In this document: positions 33,401-45,342 of the stretch, in pieces
Layout of the letters: each line of letters begins with the position of its first letter
Numbering within the stretch: the first letter of the stretch is position 1
Source: Vanessa cardui
Lineage: Eukaryota > Arthropoda > Insecta > Lepidoptera > Nymphalidae
DNA length: 64,000 nt
Assembly (NCBI RefSeq): GCF_905220365.1
Contig: NC_061143.1
Span: 2,852,001-2,916,000 of the forward strand
Direction: 5' to 3'
Notes under the pieces: model-generated
Told to the model about the DNA's origin: nothing
Database searches by the model: none
What the model saw: only the letters and a program-made list of their open reading frames with translations
Made by a program: the position numbers and the translations under genes

Positions 33401-33531
33401 TTTTACGTAAAACAAAAAAAATCTTAAGCGTAATTTCCATTTTTTTCAACCTGACTTCATCTGGTAGGTAATTTTCTTAAGTGCTATCATATGATCTTTC
33501 TAGCTGACGACGTAGGTACTATGTAAATTGT

Positions 33532-33729
33532 ATGACTGCTCGAACGATCTCTCTTAAGAGAAAGAATATTCAACGGACATTTAAAAACCTAACGATTTCT
33601 ACATGCCTTGAATATATTATCCAGATAACATTTGCCTTCAGAGACATTTGTGTATCAGTTCGTGACGTGGGTATATCTTCTCTAACCAAAAAACTGATGC
33701 GTGACCGTGTTATGAAAGGCAGTGCGTAA
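33532..33729 (+). other. unrecognised 65-codon open frame
   Basis: Open from MTARTISLKRKNIQRTFKNL to a TAA just before the LINE tail at 33.74 kb. It does not match the coding end of the related LINE copy at 11.3 kb and does not resemble a protein I know. Probably chance. Confidence 0.12.
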
Positions 33730-33737
33730 TTAAATAG

Positions 33738-33912
33738 TAGTTTTTTTTTTAAATATATTATTTAGTATAGATTATGTATATATTATTTTAAAATATTAAA
33801 AAAAAAAATGTCAGTGTGGGCCGCGTCTCCGATGATCTGCTGATGTTTAGTACAAAATATAAAACGCCAAAATCAGCGAGCCTGTGGATTTTTATGTAAA
33901 ATAAATAATAAA
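33738..33912 (+). mobile_element. 5'-truncated LINE tail, second copy
   Basis: 'cagtgtgggccgcgtctccg', 'gatctgctgatgtttagtac', 'aaaacgccaaaatcagcgag' and 'cctgtggat' match the 3' region of the 11.3-kb insertion, and an A-rich end follows. A short direct repeat, agtagttt, flanks it. Truncation lies inside the untranslated region, so no coding sequence is left. Confidence 0.65.
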
Positions 33913-34004
33913 AAAAAAACAGTAGTTTATGGAAATAAAAGATAATTTTTCCATAATTTTTTAACCCAAAAATATCAATAAAAAGTATCCACTAGTATTC
34001 GCCC

Positions 34005-34120
34005 GCGGCTTCGCTCGTGTTTTAAGGGGTTGGTAAGCTGTTTGGCAATAATAGTGGCCAATGTCCTTTCTTGCAGTTCAGACAGACAGATAGACTGACA
34101 GAGTTACTTTCATTCGTAAT
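34005..34120 (+). mobile_element. Rep-E, internally deleted
   Basis: 'cgcccgcggcttcgctcgtg', 'aggggttggtaagctgtttg', then a jump to 'cagacagacagatagactga' and 'cagagttactttcattcgta'. Confidence 0.7.
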
Positions 34121-34264
34121 CAAATTTTGGTCCCAGTGATAGACGATAGCTGTACATAAAAGATCGATTATGGTCTTATTTTAAAAAGCTCGAGACGTAG
34201 ATGTGCAGAAAATTAAAAAGGCATTTTCATACCAATTTCCTAAACTGTTATGATAAAGTAAAGT

Positions 34265-34568
34265 AATGTAAAGTAACAGCTTGTAAATTTCCCACTGTTG
34301 GGATAAGGCCTCGTTTTCCATTAAGAAGAGGGTTTGGAACATATGCTACCACACTGTTCCAATGCGGGTTGGTGGAATGCACATGTGGTAGAATTTCGAT
34401 GAAATTAGACATATGTAGTTTTCCTCGCGATGTTTTCCTTTGCCGCAGAGCACGAGATGAATTATAAACACAAATTAAGCACATATATGTATATAGTGCT
34501 TGCTTGGATTTGAACCCGCAATCATCGGAGAAGATGTACGCGTTATAACCTCTGGGCCATCTCAGCTC
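34265..34568 (-). mobile_element. SINE-A, near full length
   Basis: Reverse copy from an AAGTAATG tail and 'cagcttgtaaatttcccact' to 'ctctgggccatctcagctc'. Confidence 0.9.
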
Positions 34569-34849
34569 TTATGATAAAACAAATAATTAAATTGAATGAG
34601 TGGGATCAAGTAGAGACGAGAAGAGAACAGTGCTATAGTATAAAAAAATCAAAAATCAAATGCAAAACATGTGAACAGGCGTCAGTTGACGATGAAATTA
34701 TCAATATAGAATCTGTCATACGTTTCAAATTTGTAAAAATCTGTAGAATAAACGATAAGTTCACGTGTGTGACGTGCGTCCACTAGTTTTATTACAAATG
34801 AATACAATTATATATATACAGTTACAAATGATAAGATAAATATATAATA

Positions 34850-35155
34850 TACAACAACAACAACAACAGCCTGTAAATTCCCACTGCTGGGCTAATGACC
34901 TCCTCTCCCTTTGAGGAGAAGGTTTAGAACATATTCCACCACGCTGTTCCAATGCGAGTTGTTGGAATACACATGTGGCGGAATTTCTATGAAATTTGTC
35001 ACATGTAGGTTTCCTCACGATGTTTTCCTTCACCGCTGAGCACGAGATGAATTATAAACACAAATTAAGCACATGAATCAGCGGTGCTTGCCTGGGTTTG
35101 AACCCGCAATCATCGGTTAAGATGCACGCGTTCTAACCACTGGGCCATCTCGACT
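34850..35155 (-). mobile_element. SINE-A, full length
   Basis: Reversed (GTT)n tail through an intact head ('taaccactgggccatctcga') with both polymerase III boxes well kept. It is one of the best-preserved copies. Confidence 0.92.
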
Positions 35156-36922
35156 CATAAACAAATAATATATATAAACAAATTGGTTACTTAATGTTAA
35201 CTTAAGCGTTCTGTGGTATTTAAACTTAATCACCTATTTCTATATTGTTATTGTTTCCGGTTTGAAATATATATTCGACAGAATTATCGATACAGAATAA
35301 TCAGCAATAAACTATCAGTTGTTACTGTTTCAGAATAATCAAAATGTACATGTACATATATTACATATGATAGATATATTAGATGTTTAAAATTACACAA
35401 CAGATTTTGATGCGTTTTTTTTAATAAATAGAGTATTTCAAGCGGAAGGTTTATAATAGATGCATAGTATAATAGAAAAAAACTGTTAATATTAGATGTT
35501 ATAAAATAAATAAAATTTTGCTTATATTGCAAACGATGGTTGAACGCTAAGAGATAGATCAAAATATTATACTAAAGTATAACCCGCGTACTTTATTTAT
35601 TGTAAATTATTAATAAATCACTTAATATTTCGCCTTGCCGATCTTTAAAAAAAATCTTGATAATTATTTGTCATAGTAGTATCTAACAATTTTTTATATT
35701 TTATAACTTGACTCAATATTGTTAGTCATTTTCTTAGCTCTTCCAGTGTAAATAGGCTGGCGGTATATGGCATTTATTTCATTTCTGTTTTATATACCGG
35801 TCATATACATATATGTATACACGGTACAGCTAAACGTTAGTCCTTTACAAGAATATTTTATTAAAATATATAGTATCCTTTCTGACATATGATAAAGTCT
35901 GCATGAAAGAAGAGAATGGCTAGAGAACCATTCATGTTTTTTGTATTACAAAATACGTTACTTAAAATGCGACAACGCCAGCGAATGTACACAGCATAAA
36001 ACGATTGTTGTTTTAATATAAAGAGTTATATTTGTTTCATAATAACTTGCTAGTTGACATTATATAACATAATATTTCTTTTTGTTATTGACTTTATGTA
36101 AATATTCATAGACGGTAACGGCAAATTCTGCTGAGTTTCTTTCGCCGATTCAAGAATGACCAAAGCAAACAACAGCATGTTTAATTTGACAGTCAATAAG
36201 TAAATGTAATTCTTCGGTATTTAATAAAATAATTTCATTTGATTTAATATATTAGGTTAAAGAGCTTATATTAGTTTATCACTCATAAAAACAATTTATA
36301 TAGGCGTTGGATAGTGGTGACCACTTACAATCAGGTGTATAAAAACGTTTGACAAAAGCAGGCTACCTCACGATGTTTTCTTTAAACATGATTTTTGGTG
36401 ATGATGATGATTAAGATGTAACATTGGGCTTCCAGCTCAGTATTGATCTCGTGGTAGATGTGACAAAAGTATTCAAGAACATTGTAAAGTAAAATTTAAA
36501 ACAAGAATAAAAACGTTTCAATCAACGATCACGAAGACGCACGTTATTCTAAAACGCTACAATTATACCGTTATGTCAAAGTGACACTTTGATATAATAA
36601 GTGCGCTACGTGACGTAGCACGTGTTACATAAATGTCACATTTGACTTCACTTGCAGACTTGCGTATTTTAAGAATATTGAAATAACACGTTAGCTAGAA
36701 ATATGAATTGCTGTTTCAATTATTTTTTTTAATTGAGAGGGTAATAATTTGCTCTTTCAAGTATTAGATCATCACATAGTGTAACAATAATTATTTAAAG
36801 AATAATAAATGGTGTTTATCCAAGAAAGAAAATTTTACTTATATACAAAGTAACGTCTTCCTTCATCTAGATAGAAGCTGCCACCTATTTATTAGAAAAT
36901 TAAAAATTACATTGCTCCTGTG
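35156..36922. other. unassigned AT-rich sequence
   Basis: Weak pieces resemble Rep-F in reverse near 35.40-35.48 kb and Rep-C near 36.30-36.34 kb ('tagtggtgaccacttacaat'). No exon is supported. Confidence 0.4.
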
Positions 36923-37122
36923 AGAGCCGAGACGGCCCAGTGGTTAGAACGCTTGAATCTTAACCGATAATTCCAGGAAATTCTGTCACATGCGCATTCT
37001 ACTAAGCCGCATTGGAACAGTGTGTTGGAATATGTTCCAAATTTTCTCCTCAAAGAGAGAGACCTTAGCTCAGCAGTGGGAAATTAGAGGCTGTTGTTGT
37101 TGTTGTTGATGTTGCTCCTGTG
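36912..37122 (+). mobile_element. SINE-A with large internal deletion and 11-bp target duplication
   Basis: The direct repeat ttgctcctgtg (36912-36922 and 37112-37122) flanks the copy. Inside, the head jumps from 'taaccgataattcc' straight to 'aggaaattctgtcacatg', removing about 115 bp. The GTT tail is intact. The exact duplication shows that the ends are original. Confidence 0.9.
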
Positions 37123-37603
37123 GATGTTGGATGGTAAGCATATAACAAAATATCATCAAACGATACTTTGCCAAAACTGTTTTGGTCCATTGAGTCATCA
37201 TTCTTATTCTATCAATCAAATATTCGACGTCAAAACAATATTATACAATGAAAACTATGAACAAAACAGAATAATCTTCTACGAGAAATTGGTTGCAAAG
37301 TTTGTTGATAAGTATCGATTACAAAACTGACTACGGGCGACGTCTTTATCAATACGGGGTATATTAACTGTTGCTTTAGTTCAGAAGCAAGCTGGCTGTA
37401 TAGTATTACGCCAGATTTGCATAATCTATATTCCATATAGGTTATATTTCATACTTAGTATGTCCCGCGAAGTTGGCTTGTTGTCCTTGAGGCCGTTGTG
37501 GCCAAAATCGGTTTTGATATTTGTTTTGATATTAATTACAGTCATTTGTTTTTGTATTCAATAGATCTTTTCTTACATACATCAAATATTTAGTAATCGT
37601 TTT

Positions 37604-38100
37604 AGGGTGTTGGTTGTTATTAGTGAAGCAAAAAAGTAGCCTATGTCCTTTCTTGTCGAGATGGCCCAGTGGTTAGAACGCGTGCATCTTAACCGATGAT
37701 AGCGGGTTCAAACCCAGGCAAGCACCGCTGATTCATGTGCTTAATTTGTCTTTATAATTCATCTCGTAATCGGCGGTGAAGGAAAACATCGTGAGGAAAC
37801 CTGCATGTGACAAATTTCATAGAAATTCTGCCACATGTGTATTCCACCAACCCGCATTGGAACAGCGTGGTGGAATATGTTCCAAACCTTCTCCTCTAAG
37901 GGAGAGGAGTCCTTTTACCCAGCAGTGGGAATTTACAGGCTGTTGTTGTTGTTGTTGTTGTTGTATGTCCTTTCTTGGAGTTCCAGTTAGCTTCATAACT
38001 AATGTCAACAAATTCGGTTCAGCGGTTTGGTCGACGATGAGCAACAGATAGACAGACACACAGACAAAGTTACTTTCACATTTATAATATTAAATATAGA
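37604..38100 (+). mobile_element. Rep-E host copy split by a SINE
   Basis: Left part 'ggtgttggttgttattagtg' to 'gtagcctatgtcctttcttg'; right part 'tatgtcctttcttggagttc' to 'atttataatattaaatatag'. Joining the two at the duplicated 14 bp restores the usual Rep-E order. Confidence 0.8.
37642..37977 (+). mobile_element. SINE-A, full length, with 14-bp target duplication
   Basis: The direct repeat tatgtcctttcttg (37642-37655 and 37964-37977) brackets a complete SINE from 'tcgagatggcccagtggtta' to a (GTT)7-type tail. A and B boxes are intact. This gives a relative age: Rep-E came first, the SINE later. The two long open frames over it, one per strand, are shadows of the SINE. Confidence 0.95.
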
Positions 38101-38547
38101 TTAGTTTTTTATGTATGTCGTCATTGTATTATTACGGCAAGTAAAGGTTTTATTAAGAATCTCAGAAAATGCTTAAAGATTATCGATGTTAAAATCTTTT
38201 GAAAGCAAACGTTTTAATACGGCTAGCGAAACCTGACGCAATTTTCCATGGAAATAAAACAATCGCCTAAAATTATTTCGAACATTATTTTTTGTCATCT
38301 TTAAAAACTCAGTTTCTCATAAATTTTTCCTAAGACTGGAGTATTTTTTTATCTTCTATTCTGACTTAATTTTTGATTCTGAAAGTATACTTTAGTTATA
38401 ATACGATTATACCTTTTTGTGTCAGTGGTCATGATACAAAATCCCAACTGATTATCGTAAAATTTACGAAGGGTGTACTTTGAGCAATATGATAATATTT
38501 TAACTTTTATTTATCTACTAAGTAGGGAGACCATAGACCATTTATTT
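38101..38547. other. unassigned AT-rich sequence
   Basis: Nothing recognised. Confidence 0.45.
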
Positions 38548-39025
38548 ATGGTATAGATTGGCGGACGAGCATTTGGGCCACCTGATGGTAAATGATCACC
38601 CATAAAATAATGTAAAAATAATGTAAGTAAATGATAATGTAAAAAATATTAATTATTCCTTAATGTGCCAATAAGCTTGGGAACTAAGACGTTATGTCCC
38701 TTGTGCCTGTATTAACACTGGCTCACTCACCCTTCAAACCGGAACTCAACAACACTGATTACTATTATTTGGCGGTAGAATAACTGATGAGTGGGTGGTA
38801 CCTACCCAGACGAGCTTGCATAAAGCCCTACCACCAAGTGAACATCATACATTGACTCTGTGAGAAATATTACACATTAAAGCACCACCAACCTTGGGTT
38901 CTAAGATGTTGTCTCTCTTGTGTCTGTAACACAACAACACCACGTATTAATGCTTGGTGGTTGTAATATGACGAGAAGGTGATACCTACTTAGATGGGCT
39001 AGCATAAAGATCTGCTACCAAGTAA
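38548..39025 (-). mobile_element. Rep-C, two reverse copies in tandem
   Basis: First copy from 'ggcggacgagcatttgggcc' to 'aagccctaccaccaagtga'. A second, more diverged copy follows from 'gactctgtgagaaatattac' to 'agatctgctaccaagtaaac'. The same head-to-tail arrangement is seen at 32.6 kb. Confidence 0.75.
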
Positions 39026-39324
39026 ACTCTTAAGGACATATTAAATCGTTCGTCATTATTATCTTCTTATTTCTAATACAATTGAGTCTGAGAAATTAAG
39101 TTTCTTTGAAAACGAATTTTCACCCTCTTGGATGAAGATTGTATAAAACTTCGGAATTTTTCAATTATTGAAATAAGGAGATTAGTGTTTAGTAATATAT
39201 ATGAGTAAAATATTTTTTTCGTTTTGTTGAATTATCATCCCTCGAGGAATTTAAATTGGGGATCTAAGAAATTCTCTTAAATTACTGAACCGATTACGGT
39301 GATGTTTGTGTATGTGATTGTGTA

Positions 39325-39430
39325 CTTTTTTTTATGACGTAGACGGCAAACGAGCATGAGGCTCACCTGATTGCAGGTGCGTTTACGGTCTTTAAGAAAG
39401 GAGTACGCTCTTTTCTTGAAGGTCAAAACG
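39325..39430 (-). mobile_element. Rep-D fragment
   Basis: 'gacggcaaacgagcatgagg', 'ctcacctgat' then a deletion to 'gcaggtgcgtttacggtc', and 'aggagtacgctcttttctt'. Confidence 0.7.
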
Positions 39431-39920
39431 GTTTATTAGAACCAATAGGTGGCGCTGGGATTAAGATCTAATAATGTTTTTCCGTTCGGGAAGAGACAGG
39501 CAGATACTATAATAAAAAAAAATTCAGAAATAAACAATTCGTACATAAAATCAACACCATTATACTACTGCATGTAACTTATATGTACACGCGTAATCAT
39601 CCTGTATAATAAAATCTCTGTAAGCCTCATTTATACTCGCAATTTCATTTATCACTACAAATAAACTGCAGTTATCGAACGACGATAAAACTATATTAAC
39701 GCTCGTACGGACCTACGCCCTATCCATTAATACGAGACATTATCTATAGGACGGCCGTTTGAACAATTTTATTGCAACGCTAGGGGTAATGTACATTATA
39801 CCTAGAATAATAAAATCCCGCATTGTAGATAATTTAATTAAAAGTTCTTATAAAGTTAAAACTACCGTTTTTAATACTGGTGTAACTCTCACAATAATTA
39901 TATTTGCTATAATTTTATTG
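39431..39920. other. unassigned sequence with a hydrophobic open frame
   Basis: A 66-codon frame (39759-39959) ends in a hydrophobic stretch (TLTIIIFAIILLLTAV), but its last part is already Rep-F. I regard it as chance. The rest is unrecognised. Confidence 0.35.
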
Positions 39921-40135
39921 CTTACCGCTGTCTGTTCCTATGTAGGCTTAGATCTGTAAAATCACGCAACGGATGTTGATGTGTCTTTTTTTTAAAGAGA
40001 TAGAGTGATTCGAGAGAAAGGAGTTTGTATATAATACACAAACAAGTTGAAGTTTCTAATGTGATGTCGTAAATAAACAAATTCTGTAGCATCAGTATTG
40101 CACCTGTGCGATGACGGGGCGGCTGGCTAGTAACT
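39921..40135 (-). mobile_element. Rep-F
   Basis: 'tctgttcctatgtaggctta', 'aaatcacgcaacggatgttg', 'gagtgattcgagagaaagga' and 'agcatcagtattgcacctgt'. Confidence 0.7.
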
Positions 40136-40164
40136 CTAATAATAGTTTATTTACCAACCTTAGA

Positions 40165-40450
40165 GAGCTAAGATGGCCCAGTGGTTAGAACGCGTGCATC
40201 TTAACCGCTGATTTTCGGGATCAAACCCAGGCAAGCACCACTATATATATGTGCTTAATTTGTGTTTACAATTCATCACGTGCTCGGCGGTGAAGGAAAA
40301 CATCGTGAGGAAAGCATATGTCTAATTTAATCGAAATTCTGCCACATGTGCATTCCACCAACCCGCATTGGAACAGCTTGGTAGAATATGTTCCTAAACC
40401 TTCTACTCGAAGGGAAAGAAGGCCTTATCCCAGCAGTAAGAAATTTACTT
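40165..40450 (+). mobile_element. SINE-A
   Basis: Head 'gagctaagatggcccagtgg', B box changed (gggatcaaaccc), 3' end 'cagcagtaagaaatttactt'. The tail is short and AT-rich. Confidence 0.9.
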
Positions 40451-40700
40451 TATTATCAACCTTCATTCAATCAGCGTGAAACGTTACAAACCTTCTCTTT
40501 AATATATGAAGATGTTGCCAAGCATATAAATATATATAATTTTAGACGAATTGTTTTTTTGTGTGTGTGAGTGTGTGTAAGTACATTGTGGGTGTACGCA
40601 TACTCAGGCATCTTCATCGTCTCCTATATCTTATGTATGCTATGTTATCGATTTGAATTTACTTTTACTATTGCTGAATGTTACGTGGATACACAATAGA

Positions 40701-40858
40701 GTTTGGATTCCGGCCGAGTCGATGTAGAAAAAGTTTATTAGTTTTCTATGTTGTCTTTGGTCTGGGTGTCAGTGTTCGTTACTTCTGATTATCCATAACA
40801 CAAGTGCTATAGCTATACATTGGGATCAGAGTAATGTTTGTGATGTTGTCCAATATTA
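40701..40858 (+). mobile_element. SINE-B, head truncated
   Basis: Begins at the B-box region ('gtttggattccggccgagtc') and ends 'gtttgtgatgttgtccaata'. The A box is missing, so it could not be transcribed from its own promoter. Confidence 0.8.
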
Positions 40859-41586
40859 TTAAAACGATTAAATCGCTCGTACACATAATGTCACATAAAA
40901 ATAATATAATCTGCTCCCGTTAATTTGGCTCATGTCACCCACCCGAGTTTTAATAGACTTCTAAGTATAGGACTATATTCGCGTTTTATTATATTTTTGT
41001 ATATAGATAGCAGTAGCATAATTCATATTAATAAACACATATTATGTTTAATAATATTAAAACTAGGTAGGGATTGGTAAATAGGTGTAAGATGTAAATG
41101 GTAACAATAGCATTGTTTGTAAAAGTAACCAAACCTTGAGAACTAAGATCTTATGTCATTTATGCTATACTGACTCAATCATCCTTCTACGTAATATACC
41201 TAGTATTGCTTTGTAGCGGCTTTGGAGATGATGATGATGACTAGCAATCCCACAAAATAATTAAGAAGTTACCTTTAAGCTTATCACTTGTGTTAGTAGT
41301 GAGGACGATAATGCCCTAAGGGGTCAAATTCGATCCTGCCATTTTTACCTCTGTATATCGCTTGTAATATGTCACATACATAATACATGTCTCTTTATAT
41401 ATTATGTATTAATGTATTCATATAGGTAAGTTAATATTGGGTCTACCTACAATTTAACGATTCTGTCGAAATATCAAATTTACCTCAACTTCATAGCTAA
41501 CGTTAAACCGTTTACATCGATATTGTAGCTTTATTGGGGTTATACAGAAATGGTTATCAATATTGAGGCTTTTAATATACTATTAG
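40859..41586. other. mostly unassigned; diverged Rep-C near 41.10-41.23 kb
   Basis: 'accttgagaactaagatctt', 'atgtcatttatgctat' and 'tagtattgctttgtagcggc' look like a decayed reverse Rep-C. A (GAT)n run follows at about 41229. Nothing else is recognised. Confidence 0.4.
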
Positions 41587-41920
41587 GTTATTATTTATGA
41601 GCCGAGATAGCCCAGTGGCTAACGCGTGCATTTTAACAGATGATTACGGGTTCAAGCCCGGGCAAGCACCACTTTTAATTCTTTTAATTCATGTGCTTAA
41701 TTTGTGTTTACAATTTATCTCGTGATCGGCGGTGAAGGTAAACATCGTGAAAACTGTATGTGTCTAATTTCACAGAAATTCTGACACATATGCATTTCAC
41801 TAACCCGCATTGAAACAGTATGGTGGAATGTGTTCCAAACCTTCTGCTCGAAGAGAGAGGAGGCCTCAGCCCAGCAATGGGAAATTGACAGGCTGTTGTT
41901 GTTGTTTGTTGTTATTATTT
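41587..41920 (+). mobile_element. SINE-A, full length, with 10-bp target duplication
   Basis: The direct repeat gttattattt (41587-41596 and 41911-41920) flanks a copy running from 'atgagccgagatagcccagt' to a (GTT)n tail. A small direct repeat ('cttttaattcttttaattc') expanded the middle. Confidence 0.88.
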
Positions 41921-42284
41921 CTGCTTAAGGCTGCGTAAGGATTATGAAAATATAATTTATTGTAATATTTAAATTGTTTTTTGAATATTCACGTACTGTT
42001 TTATTATTCAGATTTATATTTCAGTTTGTTTTGTAAATATCCTGGAAGTTGAATAATGGCAACATAAGTAGAATTTCAGGAGATTTAATTGCTATTCCAT
42101 TGCGTATTTGCGTAGGTTACACGACATATTTAACAGTAAGAAATAGGAGATGTATTCAAAAGATTAATTTACCACGTGAAGTGGCCTTAACCAAGGTCTT
42201 GATATTCGATTAAGACCTATATGTACAACATATGTAGGTACAAATAGATATAGTTACGAATAGTATATATAGGTGAATACTTAT

Positions 42285-42390
42285 TCCGCAAAGCTATTCC
42301 AGGGGCGGTTAGTGGAGATATATGTGGGAAAACTTCACTCGTAGATTGCATCACGATGTACTTCACCGTTGAACACGAGATAAATTAAGG
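42285..42390 (-). mobile_element. SINE-A fragment, diverged
   Basis: 'caaagctattccaggggcgg', 'gcatcacgatgtacttcacc' and 'gttgaacacgagataaat' follow the order of the reversed body with many changes. Confidence 0.5.
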
Positions 42391-42526
42391 GAGTCACTCG
42401 TACTCGTCCGTATTTTGTACTACAATCTTCAATTAATCCATACATTTAGATAGATTTGAACTAAGCTGTAATAAATAACACAGTAGGTTGAATTGTGATA
42501 TTTTTCGTTCCAAATTCAAACAACTC

Positions 42527-42792
42527 CAACAACCTGTAAATTTCCTACTGCTAGGCTAAGGCCTTTGAGGAGAAGGTTCAGAACATATTCCACCACGCTG
42601 TTTCAATGCGTGATGGTGGCAGAATTTCTATGAAATTAGACACATGCAGGTTTACTCGCGATGTTTTCTTTCATCATCGAGCACGGGATAAATGATAAAC
42701 ACGTATTAAGTACATGAATATTTAGCGGTGCTTGCTGGGGTTTGAATCCGCAATCATCGGTTAAGATGCACGCGTTCTAACCACTGGGCCAT
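42527..42792 (-). mobile_element. SINE-A
   Basis: From 'ccaacaacctgtaaatttcc' to 'ctaaccactgggccat', missing 'ctcctctccctt' near its 3' end. Confidence 0.88.
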
Positions 42793-43063
42793 AAATGCAT
42801 CAAAATTTAAATCACAATGAAATATTCTTTTTACGGATTTTAAATATCGAACAGCTATTCAAAGAATAAATGCAGGTTTTCCGTTAGCTGATCTGGCTTG
42901 CTTTGTAATTTTAAGACTTGTTATCGTAACTACCAAATAACTAACTCTCTAGCTCTGAATACTAACAACAGATGCATCGTTAGCACTGTCAATACTCTAG
43001 ATTTATTACTGATTTTTTGGTGATTTTTGAATTTGGAATAAGTATTTTTTATCGTTAATTGTC

Positions 43064-43225
43064 GCCCGCGGTTTTGCTCTTGTTTGGTTGTCATGTGTTA
43101 GGCAAAAAAATAGGCAATCCTTCCTTGGAGTTCAAGTTTGATTTACACTAAAGTTCATCAAATTTAGTTTAGCGGTTTGGCAGTGAAAGAGCGACGTACA
43201 GACATTTATAATATTAGTATAGATT
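43064..43225 (+). mobile_element. Rep-E, near full length
   Basis: 'cgcccgcggttttgctcttg', 'tgtcatgtgttaggcaaaaa', 'agcggtttggcagtgaaaga' and 'tttataatattagtatagat'. Both family ends are present. Confidence 0.75.
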
Positions 43226-43799
43226 TTTGGGAATTTTTTTGACGAACCAAAGTCTTTCACGAGGGTTAACTGTTATGCCCCGTCTATGTGATTTTCCCCC
43301 CTCTCTCTTACTCTGATATCAAGTATAATGTGATATTATTCAAACTTTTGATTGTTACTGGTTTTTTTATATATATAAATATGGTAGCAATTTTTGTTCT
43401 TGTCATATTTTTATTACGCCTGTCATTTGAACGATAATATATTGCGAATTTATCTTTGTTCTAACCGGATGTACTAGAAACATTTTTTTTATAATGATAA
43501 ATTAAAATTGCTTTAAAATATCAATTTTTTATTAAAGTCGCCTATTTTATATGTATGGCACTCTTTCTATTTTAAACATAGTTGTAACGCATCAATATAG
43601 TTCTATTTAATATAAAATACGGTAATTGAATTTTCTTCTAGAGTTTCAAGATTTCGAGTTCGAGTTAAGATCCGTATAAAGTTTGCTCTGTCTAATGGGA
43701 TGTTGAGCTAGATTTATTCTAATTATACCACTAATATTCATTGGAGATTAGCTTACTCAAGGATATAATAAAAATATTGAATTTTAATATAAGATTTTA
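43226..43799. other. unassigned AT-rich sequence
   Basis: Nothing recognised. Confidence 0.45.
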
Positions 43800-43950
43800 G
43801 TTAGTGGTATCTGTAGACCGTTTGGGTAACACACTCTCATCATATATTCGAATACCAAAACGCAGTAGATAGTGCTTTTTCTGGTTGGAACATTAGGCAC
43901 AAGGTATAATATCTTAGATTTGAAGATTTTTTTGGTGATGTAGAAAATTG
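43800..43950 (+). mobile_element. Rep-C, decayed
   Basis: 'gtggtatctgtagaccgttt', 'gggtaacacactctcatcat' and 'aggcacaaggtataatatct' keep the Rep-C order with many changes. Confidence 0.45.
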
Positions 43951-45342
43951 TTACTATTTTTCATTTCTATGAGCGTTGTTGATTCATTATCATATTGTAT
44001 GACGTCATTTGCTTGTACACTTATAAAACAAAAGCAACAAACAATACAACTATATATGTTTGTAATACATCCTGGAAGTCAACGAGTGTTAATTTCGAGC
44101 TTTTTTATAATCTGTATAATCTCGTATTATATAATATGACTTCTTTGCTAATGTATTTTTAAAAAAAAATCAATTAATGAAACAGCAAAGTTGAAAAAAT
44201 CTGTGGAATTTTATTACAGAAATGACCTCGGTGAAACTTGATATGGAGCAAGTTCGAATTCCAAGGATGGGCATACATTTTATAGCGACAACTATTATAA
44301 ATTATAAATTTTTTCATATATTATTACATTGCTTAAAAATGAATCGTATCTTTTTTTAACATATACAGCTTACTTTCATGATCTCCTTTTTTATTCATTT
44401 TAGTAAGATAACTTGCTTTGTATATGTATCCCCTTTACATTAAAATTACTTGCGGGCAACAATAAAAAAGCCGTTACGGTTAGTGACGTAGAAAATTAAA
44501 AACTCAAGCGTTCGGATTCCTTTCTACCTTTTAATTGAAATTGTTGGGTTACCTTGCCGGGCTTTAATATATAGATAACAAAGGTATTTACAATAAATCA
44601 CAACAATTCAATTGACTTATATACTTTCTTCGGCTATGCGATGGTATAAGTTTTCGCTCACATCGACATTCGAACGCCATAATTTTTTAACAAAAATGTC
44701 AATTTAGATTCTTAATGAGAGCAATAAGGCTCAACTGTTATAATAAAAATAATCTTCTCTTCGTTTGTTTCATAAAAATGTTTCACTTAAGTAATAAGTA
44801 CATATATATGTTTTAATTAAATTCACTAAAAATTGAGCCATAAATTTATGCTCAAAGAACATGACAATTTTTATTTGCTTATAAATAAGCTCTAGATGTT
44901 TTTGTAATGTAATTTATCAATTTTCTATTTTTACATATATTTCCCGACTTTTATTAATAAAAAACACATATTTCATACGAAATTAAGCTGGTTAATTGCG
45001 TAAAAAATTGAAAATCATAAATTCATTCGTCATATACCCACTCACATTTTTTTAATGACGACTTCGATACAATCTTTCAATCCTACTTTTACCCTCTTGA
45101 GTGATGAATTTTTAAACACACTGTATGCTTATAAAATGATGAACTTTCATACAAAATTTTCATTCTCAATTGCAGCATTTACTAGATGATCAGTTTTCGG
45201 AAACAGTTATTTTTTACTCAGAAACTAAATACATGTTTGAAACATCTGAAATGACGAGTTTTGAAAAATCCACATTTAATGCGCTTTCATAAGGAATTTC
45301 TATCCAAAATTTTGACCATCCATCGGCTTAGGCTGTGTATGT
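43951..45342. other. unassigned AT-rich sequence
   Basis: A decayed Rep-E piece may lie at about 44215-44290 ('tgatatggagcaagttcgaa'). No exon is supported. Confidence 0.4.

Noticed and set aside
39759..39959. 66-codon frame with a hydrophobic end, possible small membrane protein
   Set aside because: Its C-terminus lies in Rep-F and the hydrophobicity comes from AT-rich codons (ATT, TTA).
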